Shown piece after piece: positions 1-6,668 of a DNA stretch of 64,000 nt. The stretch is from Salipiger bermudensis (lineage in GTDB: Bacteria; Pseudomonadota; Alphaproteobacteria; Rhodobacterales; Rhodobacteraceae): positions 1-64,000 of the forward strand of contig NZ_JAHVIA010000003.1 of NCBI RefSeq assembly GCF_019801965.1. The letters run 5' to 3'. Below the pieces are notes generated by a model. The model made no database searches. It was not told the origin of the DNA and saw nothing but the letters and a program-made list of their open reading frames with translations. Position 1 is the stretch's first letter, and each line of letters begins with the position of its first letter. The translations under genes were made by a program, and so were the position numbers.

Positions 1-54
1 GTGCTCCTTCAGGATGCCAATGATCTGCTCTTCGCTAAAACGGCTTTTCCGCAT
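1..54 (-). CDS. IS3-family transposase OrfA, N-terminal 18 residues only
   Basis: The ATG at 54 reads MRKSRFSEEQIIGILKEH before the window ends. This is the hallmark start of the HTH_21/transposase_8 domain of IS407-type OrfA, which binds the element's terminal repeats. A Shine-Dalgarno-like GAGGAGA lies just upstream on the minus strand. The rest of OrfA and OrfB (the DDE catalytic part made by -1 frameshifting) lies outside the window. Confidence 0.8.
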   Translation of the reverse strand, partial: MRKSRFSEEQIIGILKEH

Positions 55-119
55 CGTCTGTCTCCTCGTTTGGAGAACAGGCTAACTTCAAACCGCGGAC
101 TTTTCAGGGGAGCAGGTCA
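1..119 (-). mobile_element. End of an IS3-family (IS407-type) insertion sequence, cut by the window start
   Basis: Read on the minus strand, the sequence starting at 119 begins TGACCTGCTCCCCTG. This resembles the terminal inverted repeat of IS407-group IS3-family elements. About 65 bases inside it the first transposase frame (OrfA) begins. Only this one terminus is in the window, so neither target duplication nor intactness can be judged. Family assignment rests on the terminus plus the transposase N-terminus. Confidence 0.75.
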
Positions 120-270
120 TCGTGGATGAATGCATGAGGTGATCACGGATCTCGTGCCACGCGAAGGACATCGGACGCCTGCCTTGCGGCCAGGCGTCCG
201 GCGCCTTCTCGTGGCCAGGTCAGGACGTCGCGCGTCTCTGCGATTTCGGGGGGTTGGGTGAATGCGCGCG

Positions 271-516
271 TCAGCGCGCGGGCGCGGTCGCGTTGTTCAG
301 CGTGCCACAGCCGCGGCAGGTCGCCTGCACCGGGAAGCCCACGAGATACTCGTGCCCCCGCGCGAAGCGCAGGTGCATGCGGCCGTCACGGCAGACGCCG
401 AGCAGCTTGTCACAGCGCGTGCAGCGCCATTCCGAATTGTGGGAGGTGGGCTTGGTCTTCGCGGCGCCGGACCAGCTCGTCGGGGCTGCCTGGCGCGGGG
501 GGAAGGGAGTCGGCAT
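271..516 (-). CDS. Com-like zinc-ribbon small protein
   Basis: This is an 81-residue protein starting at the ATG at 516, with GAGGAGC about 8 bases upstream. The middle carries CTRCDKLLG and, about 35 residues later, CRGC, giving a CxxC...CxxC metal site. The arrangement and the C-x-x-C-x-K-L-L string resemble the Mu phage Com family of small nucleic-acid-binding proteins, which in Mu activates translation of the DNA-modification gene mom. It lies between an insertion-sequence end and an orphan large gene on the same strand. A role in translational or transcriptional control is inferred from family resemblance only. The zinc-ribbon call is fairly secure; the Com assignment is moderate. Confidence 0.6.
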   Translation of the reverse strand: MPTPFPPRQAAPTSWSGAAKTKPTSHNSEWRCTRCDKLLGVCRDGRMHLRFARGHEYLVGFPVQATCRGCGTLNNATAPAR

Positions 517-594
517 GAAAAAGCTCCTCTATGTGGAGCCCTTCCAATAATCAGCGGTTTGTTAGACCGTCTTCCGTCGCATGTTAGACCGTTA

Positions 595-2838
595 TTAGAC
601 GGGTTCCTCGACCGGGGCTTCGGCTACGTCTTCGGCTGGCTGTGCTTCAACGAGAAGGCGCCAGTATCCCCGTTTCGCGCCCGCGCCGATGTAGACGTCG
701 CGGATGCTGTCCCAGGCTTCTTTCCGGAAGGCCTGCTGCGGACTGCGCGACCCAAGTCCGTCCATCAGCTGCTTGACCTGGACATCGGGGCTGCCAGCCT
801 TCTCGGCCGCGACCAGTCGTTCGAAGATCGTGATCTGATCCGCACCCGTCAGCGCGAGCGATGTCTTGCCAGGAATGTGTAACGTCGCCGATTGCGTGCC
901 CGATCGCAGGACCTGCGGTGTCGCACCACCCCGCGCCAGCGAACGATTGGTTCGGTAGGCGAGTTCGAGCGCATCTCGGGAGAGAAGAAGATCGTCTGTG
1001 CCGGTTGAGATGCAACCAGAAACGGGGACGACGAGGTTCGGCCCCAGGTATCCGGGACCTTCAGTGCTGGCCGACAGCACGATTCCGACGCCTGCCGCGT
1101 TGCGCGCGCGCATCAGCTGATCTAGGCGCGAAATCGTCTTGAGGTCGTGAAGGCGGCGGGCGAAGTAGATCGGAACATCGGCACCGTCGATCCGCATGGA
1201 GCCGAGCAGCGACAGGTCCGGATCCAGCACCTGCGCCGCGAGCTTGTTCAGCATCGGCTTCAAAAGCCCAACCACGGTTTCGTGCAGCCACTCGCGGTTG
1301 ATCTCGTACATCTCGAGATCCGATGTTGGCCTCAGGCCCCCATCTTTTCCGAAGGCACCTTCAACACGCGACATGCCTTCGATGCCGGATGGCTTGACCT
1401 CGGCTTCTCGGCCCAGGTCATCATCGTCGATAAGCACAATGTCTTGGCGCCCCCGCCGGTCGAGAAGACCGCCTTGGATCATGCGGTCCGGATCGAGACC
1501 GAGCTCGCGCAGATACTCGCCGCTGACATCGTCCTCGGTCCGGTCGTGAAGCATGACCAGTTGCGGGAATATCCCGCGCAAGTCGGTGGGCTCGATCTGC
1601 TTGAAGGCGCTGAGAATGCCCCAGGCGTCGAGAAGCGCGAACCCGAGGTTGCGTTCATCCGGATCCTTGTTGCTCTGGAGCTTGCAGCTCTTCGAGCCGG
1701 AAATGGTGATGTTGAGCGTGCGTACCTTGTCGTCTCCGATGCGGTTGTAGGTGACGGCGATCCCCACGCGGCTGAAGCCATCGGCGCGGCGGAAGATGTT
1801 GTTGGGCTTCAGATATCGGTCGGCGACCTCCTCGATGTCGTCGTTGGCCGCCACCTTCAGAAGAAGCTTCCGGCTCCACGAGCCAAGGCGGATTTCAGCC
1901 TCGAGGACGCGCGCGTCCGTGATCTCGTAGCCAGAGATACGCGGCAGATCGAGCCGCAGCGAACTGCGGAAACGCGAAAGGTTGTAGCGCTTCCAGGTCA
2001 GCGGCTTCTGCGACACGTCGTGCCCCAGCGCCTCCTCGGCGAATGACCCGGCAACGCCCTGCCGCACGACCGGACTGTCCGCGCAGACCTCGATCTGACG
2101 GATGGCGGGCGTGTAGATGAGAGTGGCCTCGTTCGGCGGGCGATAATAGATCGTGCCCCGGCGCCCGTCGTCACGATGGTCATGGACGCTCGACAGCGGC
2201 CCGCCATGGCGAACGATCAGCATGATCGACGCTGGGTGCGCGGCAGTGGCGGGCAGATCCAGCGCCTTCACCGTGCAGGCGGTTTTAAGTTGCAGAACCG
2301 ACGTGATCTTCGCGGCCAGTGCCGCTTCGTCGATCGACCCCGAATTGAGGTTGACCGCTTTTTCGAGTTCCACCTCGAAGGCATCGTAAAGCTTGCCATA
2401 GTCCCTGAATTTTCGGGCGAAGTGGAAACTCTCTGCATCCTCGAATGTCTGGCGGGCATTCAGAAATGCCCAGATGCTCTTGCAGAGCGGATCGGGTTGC
2501 CGATCGAACTCGAGCGTTTGCTCGACGTCGAGTTGTTGTTCGGTGATTGCCGTGAGAGAATCGATACCCTTGCCTTCGGCGAGCGCCAGGACGCGGCGTG
2601 ATCTCTGCTCGGCGGGCCGCAATTCGTCTGCATCGAATTTCGACAGGATTTCCAACAGGCTCTGCCGAAACCCGTGAGCCAATTCCTCATCCGAGGGATC
2701 TGGCACATCTGTGGGCAGGCCGAAATCGGGCTCGTTGTCGCCCTCTCGCACCGCGAGGACAGCCCGGACGAGGTCAATGCGGGCATCCTCGATCAGGCTA
2801 TGGATGTGCGGGCCAACCGGGGATGCCTTTCGTGCCAT
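595..2838 (-). CDS. Large hypothetical protein (747 aa), function unknown
   Basis: I do not recognise this protein. It is soluble, with no signal peptide or membrane segment, rich in Asp, Glu, Arg and Leu, and begins MARKASPVGPHIHSLIEDAR. I see no Walker, HNH, PD-(D/E)xK or methylase motif. The region around residues 450-500 is acidic, with a run of four Asp in VLIDDDDLG. The C-terminal 90 residues (around YIGAGAKRGYW) could form a small winged-helix-like module, after which the chain ends in an acidic Ala/Glu/Pro tail. The gene diverges from the DUF2924-recombinase module starting at 3031 and lies 78 bases upstream of the Com-like gene in transcription order. It is probably a passenger or effector gene of the mobile region. 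Confidence 0.6.
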   Translation of the reverse strand: MARKASPVGPHIHSLIEDARIDLVRAVLAVREGDNEPDFGLPTDVPDPSDEELAHGFRQSLLEILSKFDADELRPAEQRSRRVLALAEGKGIDSLTAITEQQLDVEQTLEFDRQPDPLCKSIWAFLNARQTFEDAESFHFARKFRDYGKLYDAFEVELEKAVNLNSGSIDEAALAAKITSVLQLKTACTVKALDLPATAAHPASIMLIVRHGGPLSSVHDHRDDGRRGTIYYRPPNEATLIYTPAIRQIEVCADSPVVRQGVAGSFAEEALGHDVSQKPLTWKRYNLSRFRSSLRLDLPRISGYEITDARVLEAEIRLGSWSRKLLLKVAANDDIEEVADRYLKPNNIFRRADGFSRVGIAVTYNRIGDDKVRTLNITISGSKSCKLQSNKDPDERNLGFALLDAWGILSAFKQIEPTDLRGIFPQLVMLHDRTEDDVSGEYLRELGLDPDRMIQGGLLDRRGRQDIVLIDDDDLGREAEVKPSGIEGMSRVEGAFGKDGGLRPTSDLEMYEINREWLHETVVGLLKPMLNKLAAQVLDPDLSLLGSMRIDGADVPIYFARRLHDLKTISRLDQLMRARNAAGVGIVLSASTEGPGYLGPNLVVPVSGCISTGTDDLLLSRDALELAYRTNRSLARGGATPQVLRSGTQSATLHIPGKTSLALTGADQITIFERLVAAEKAGSPDVQVKQLMDGLGSRSPQQAFRKEAWDSIRDVYIGAGAKRGYWRLLVEAQPAEDVAEAPVEEPV

Positions 2839-3030
2839 GAAACCACCTCAACGAATAACTTCTCTTGTTTGATTCAACTTCCGATAATTGTGGACAAAAC
2901 CGCACCCTGCAAGACCCGATGTTCTTAACCTGTTCGCGTCGAGGAAGCTCATGTCGCTTTGATGTCCCGTCTCCATCGCCCGGATGGCTTTTGATCGGTA
3001 GCAACTCTACCGAACACGGCCGATCCCCGC

Positions 3031-3234
3031 ATGAAACGCCCCAATCCACTGCCTCCCGCCCAGATGACGCCCGCCGAACGCCGCACCGAGCTGTGTGGCC
3101 TGCTCGCCCTCGGGCTGGTCCGCCTGATGCGGCGCAATCGGAGCGAACCTTCTGACGATACTGGAGAAATTCGCCTACACTATTGGGCCGACCAATGCCG
3201 TCATGCAACCCCGAACCCAACGGAGAAAACATGA
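3031..3234 (+). CDS. Small conserved protein preceding DUF2924 and the recombinase
   Basis: This 67-residue protein is Arg/Leu rich. Its core MTPAERRTELCGLLALGLVR (from the ATG at 3064) resembles small proteins that commonly precede DUF2924 genes in alphaproteobacterial mobile regions. The first ATG is at 3031; the internal ATG at 3064 could be the true start. Its stop overlaps the ATG of the DUF2924 gene (ATGA at 3231-3234), indicating translational coupling. Its role is unknown. The coding call is supported by this junction and the compact operon; the biochemical role is not. Confidence 0.6.
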   Translation: MKRPNPLPPAQMTPAERRTELCGLLALGLVRLMRRNRSEPSDDTGEIRLHYWADQCRHATPNPTEKT

Positions 3235-3686
3235 CGACTCACGACCCCATCCCCGCGCGCCTGGCCGCGCTGAAGACTACACCGACGCCTGACCTGAAAA
3301 AGCAGTGGCGCGATCTGTTCGACAGCGAACCGCCGCCGTTCAACCGGCGCTTTCTCGAAAGCCGTATCGCCTACCGCATCCAGGAACTCGCCTATGGCGG
3401 CTTGAAGCCCGAGACGATCCGGCGGCTGGAACGGCTGGGCGAAGAACTGGACGGCGGCGACAAGAAGAAGCGCGGAATGCGCCTCGACCGCGACCGCCCC
3501 ATCACCGGCACGCGCCTCCTGCGCGAATGGCAGGGTGTCGAATACATCGTCACTGTCACAGCCGATGGCTTCGAATGGCAGGGGCGGCCTTACAAGTCGC
3601 TTTCTGCCATCGCGCGGGCCATCACCGGCACGCGCTGGAACGGCTGGGTCTTCTTCGGCCTCAAGAACCACAGGGGGCGGACATGA
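3231..3686 (+). CDS. DUF2924 family protein
   Basis: This 151-residue protein is read from the ATG at 3231, preceded by CGGAG. The N-terminal part resembles DUF2924 (PPPFNRRFLESRIAYRIQE). The C-terminal part contains PITGTRLLREWQGVEYIVTV and ends near GTRWNGWVFFGLK, a layout typical of the family. These proteins are almost always found just upstream of a large serine recombinase in alphaproteobacterial genomes, as here, and are presumed DNA-binding accessory factors of integration. The stop overlaps the recombinase start (ATGA, 3683-3686). An earlier in-frame start at 3183 is possible but lacks this spacing. Confidence 0.8.
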   Translation: MTTHDPIPARLAALKTTPTPDLKKQWRDLFDSEPPPFNRRFLESRIAYRIQELAYGGLKPETIRRLERLGEELDGGDKKKRGMRLDRDRPITGTRLLREWQGVEYIVTVTADGFEWQGRPYKSLSAIARAITGTRWNGWVFFGLKNHRGRT

Positions 3687-5006
3687 AGAAGCCGCCCGAA
3701 AAATCGAAGGTCGTCCGCAAGCTGCGCTGCGCGGTCTACACCCGGAAATCCTCCGAGGAAGGGTTGGAGCAGGAATTCAACAGCCTCCACGCCCAACGCG
3801 AGGCCTGCGAGGCGTACATTGCCAGCCAGCGTTCCGAGGGCTGGGTGCTGGTCCGCGATCAGTACGACGACGGCGGCATCTCCGGCGGCACGCTGGAACG
3901 GCCCGGACTGAAGCGGCTGCTTGAAGACATCGAGGACGGGCTGGTCGACGTGGTGGTGGTCTATAAGATCGACCGCCTTAGCCGCTCGCTCGCCGACTTC
4001 GCCAAGCTGGTCGAGGTGTTCGACCGGAACGGCGTGACGTTCGTCTCGGTCACGCAGTCGTTCAACACGACCACGTCCATGGGCCGTCTGACGCTGAACA
4101 TCCTGCTGTCCTTCGCCCAGTTCGAGCGCGAGGTCACGGCCGAGCGCATCCCGCGACAAGGTCGCCGCCAGCCGGAAGAAGGGGATGTGGATGGGCGGGG
4201 TGCCGCCCTTCGGCTACCGGGTGGATAACCGCAAGCTGCTCGTCGACGAGGACACCGCCGCGCATGTGCGTTGGATCTTCACCCGCTTCATCGAAATCGG
4301 ATCCTGCACGGTGCTGGCCAGCGAGGTCGGCGCGCGTGGCCTCGGCACGCCACGTGGCAACCGGATCGACAAGAAGTATCTGTACCGGATGCTGTCAAAC
4401 CGCGCCTACCTTGGCGAGGCGGTCCACAAGGGCGACAGCTATCCTGGCGAACACGACGCGATCATCGACCGCGAGACTTGGGACAAGGTTCACGCCATCC
4501 TGCAGGAGAGCCCCCGCAAGAGGGCTGCCCGGACTCGCTCCAGCACGCCCGCGCTGCTGAAGGGGCTTCTCTTCGGTCCCGATGGCGCCGCGTTCTCGCC
4601 GACACACACCCGCAAGGGCGGCAAACTCTACCGCTACTACGTCAGCCAGACGGTGCTGAAGCACGGCGCCGGGGCATGTCCCATCGGCCGCGTGCCTGCC
4701 GGCGAGATCGAGGCCGCCGTCATCGACCAACTGCGTGCCGTCTTCCGCCAGCCCGAGATTATCGCGGGCACATGGAAGGCGGCGCGGCCGCAGGGCGACG
4801 GGATCACCGAGGCCGATGCCCGTGACGCGTTGACTCGTCTGGATCCGCTGTGGGATGAACTCTTCCACGCAGAACAGGCGCGTATCGCGTCGCTGCTGGT
4901 CGAACGGATCGACATCGACACCGATGGCCTCGATGTTCGCCTGCGCATCGACGGGTTGACCGAGCTCGCGTGCGAAATGCTGGCAGATCTCGGAGCATCA
5001 AAATGA
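3683..5006 (+). pseudogene. Large serine recombinase, frameshifted
   Basis: The N-terminal resolvase domain starts at 3683. It carries the catalytic serine in YTRKSS, then DDGGISGGTLERPGL and KIDRLSRSLADFAKL, all typical of serine recombinases, and runs to QFEREVTAERI. There an extra C in the CCC run at 4150-4152 shifts the frame. Removing it restores RDKVAASRKKGMWMGGVPPF and the rest of the recombinase domain and C-terminal region, which are open in the other frame to 5006. The second half has LLFGPDGAAFSPTHTRKGGK where many relatives carry a cysteine zinc ribbon. As written, only the first roughly 160 residues plus an aberrant tail would be made. A sequencing error at the C run is the main alternative. 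The gene overlaps both neighbours by 4 bases. Confidence 0.85.
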
Positions 5007-5407
5007 ACCGTGCGAAGCCAACGCCGGAAACGGTGACAGTGCGAATCCCATTCCGACTGGTAAAGCGCGGCGGGCGCAAGGAGATGCAGCTGCCCGAAGG
5101 CGCGCCCCAGCGGCGGCGGACCGACAGCACACTGGTCAAGGCGCTGGCCCGCGCCTTCCGGTGGAAACGAATGCTCGAAACAGGCGCGTTCGCGACAGTC
5201 GCCGAGTTGGCTGCGCATGAGGGGATTGCACCGTCCTACATGACCCGATTACTACGGATGACGCTGCTCGCGCCGGAAGTAGTTCAGACTATCCTCGACG
5301 GGCGGCAAGGGGCCGAAATGACACTGGCGCGGATTCTGGAACCATTTCCAATTGAGTGGGAATACCAGACACTTGACGGTGCCGTTGAGTGGTACTCTAG
5401 GTTTTGA
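5003..5407 (+). CDS. HTH-like protein coupled to the recombinase
   Basis: This 134-residue protein is read from the ATG at 5003, which overlaps the recombinase stop (ATGA). The N-terminus is basic. The segment from TVAELAAHEGIAPSYMTRLL onward has the pattern of a helix-turn-helix (AxHEGIxxSYxxRLLRxxLLAP), as in KorB/ParB-like or phage-type binding domains. Similar genes follow DUF2924-recombinase modules in alphaproteobacteria, so a role as a recombination directionality or regulatory factor is plausible but inferred. It is the last gene of the 3031-5407 module. Confidence 0.65.
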   Translation: MNRAKPTPETVTVRIPFRLVKRGGRKEMQLPEGAPQRRRTDSTLVKALARAFRWKRMLETGAFATVAELAAHEGIAPSYMTRLLRMTLLAPEVVQTILDGRQGAEMTLARILEPFPIEWEYQTLDGAVEWYSRF

Positions 5408-5466
5408 GGTGGCTGGCGAATGAATTCGATAATATGGTAGGCGGAATACCAGAAAGGAAACTAGGA

Positions 5467-6576
5467 ATGTCTGATTGGTTTGAAACACACACAGCGAGTA
5501 TCGTGGCTGACCGACCAGTTGCGCATGATGCTTCTTTGCCCGTCTATTCCACCAAGCTTGGTGAAATGTATCTGGGGCAGTCCGAGGACGTTCTTTGCAC
5601 CAAACCTGTAAAAAAATATGCAGGCCAGGTTCAACTTGTGATGACCTCACCGCCATTCCCGTTAAACACTAAGAAAGCCTACGGAAATCGAACGCAGGAT
5701 GAATACGTTGAATGGTTCGCCGATTTTGCGCCGATTTTGCGCGATATGGTGACCGAAGACGGGTCGATTGTAATTGAAATCGGCAACGCGTGGATGCCTG
5801 GTCGTCCCGTAATGTCAGTTCACGTTATGAAGGCTTTTCTGAACTTTTTGGAAAAGGGTGATTTACATCTTTGCCAAGAATTCATTTGGTACAACCCTGC
5901 ACGTCTTCCGTCACCTGTAGAATGGGTCAATAAAGAACGATCTAGAGTCAAAGATGCGTTCACACGCATTTGGTGGATGTCACCGAACGAGCGGCCGAAA
6001 GCCGACAATCGAAAAGTTCTGCGCGAATACAGTCCCAGCATGAAGCGATTGATCAAGTCTGGAAAGTACAACGCCGGGCCACGGCCCTCAGCTCACAATA
6101 TTGGGGCAGAGAGCTTTAAGACCGACAACAAGGGGGCGATCCCGCCAAATGTTGGTGATGTTGACGGCATTCCGCCGATCGACGGAGTGATTTCGCAAGA
6201 ACAGTTCGAACAAACCCTGCAACTTGTCTCTGAGTTTCAGGGAGCCACGAACCTAATAAGGGCTGCCAACACAGTATCAAGCGATGGCTATCGCAAATTT
6301 TGCCTCGATCAAGGAACTCAGGTTCACCCAGCGAGAATGCCAAGGAGTCTGGTGGACTTTTTTGTGCGGTTTCTTACCGACGAGGGCGACATGGTTCTCG
6401 ACCCATTTGCGGGAAGCAACACCACCGGCGCGGTTGCCGAGGATCTCGGACGTAAATGGCTCGCAGTTGAGGCCGATTGGAAATACGCAGCGCACTCAAT
6501 AGGCCGCTTTCCTCCAACTAGCCTCTTATCCACATGTCAGGGCATCACGTTCGAACCTCGCCGGAATGGGCGATAA
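5467..6576 (+). CDS. DNA N4-cytosine methyltransferase, PvuII-type (beta class)
   Basis: This 369-residue protein is read from the ATG at 5467 (preceded by AAAGGA and AGGA); a TTG at 5404 is in frame but less likely. Catalytic motif IV, TSPPFPL, is near residue 60, and the AdoMet-binding motif I, DPFAGSNTTGAVAEDLG, is near residue 312. The order IV-TRD-I defines the beta class. The TSPPF followed by KKAYGN, together with the FAGSNTTG form, is like M.PvuII, which makes N4-methylcytosine. The recognition sequence cannot be predicted. No adjacent classical restriction endonuclease is seen. Instead the gene converges on the operon at 6669-13920, for which it is the likely self-marking enzyme. GC is lower than in the chromosome, consistent with transfer. 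Confidence 0.85.
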   Translation: MSDWFETHTASIVADRPVAHDASLPVYSTKLGEMYLGQSEDVLCTKPVKKYAGQVQLVMTSPPFPLNTKKAYGNRTQDEYVEWFADFAPILRDMVTEDGSIVIEIGNAWMPGRPVMSVHVMKAFLNFLEKGDLHLCQEFIWYNPARLPSPVEWVNKERSRVKDAFTRIWWMSPNERPKADNRKVLREYSPSMKRLIKSGKYNAGPRPSAHNIGAESFKTDNKGAIPPNVGDVDGIPPIDGVISQEQFEQTLQLVSEFQGATNLIRAANTVSSDGYRKFCLDQGTQVHPARMPRSLVDFFVRFLTDEGDMVLDPFAGSNTTGAVAEDLGRKWLAVEADWKYAAHSIGRFPPTSLLSTCQGITFEPRRNGR

Positions 6577-6668
6577 ATAAATTCTACTAAATAGGAAAGA
6601 ATCAGCCATGCACAGAAGCGTCAATTCCGCGGGAAATTCGATATTGCCCAAAGCTTGCCGATAGTTAT

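Noticed and set aside
4140-4190. Programmed frameshift in the recombinase
   Set aside because: No slippery heptamer or downstream structure is evident, and relatives are encoded in one frame; a mutation or base-call error is simpler.
5404-5466. TTG start for the methyltransferase at 5404
   Set aside because: It has no ribosome site and overlaps the upstream gene end; the ATG at 5467 has AAAGGA and AGGA upstream and gives a normal N-terminus.
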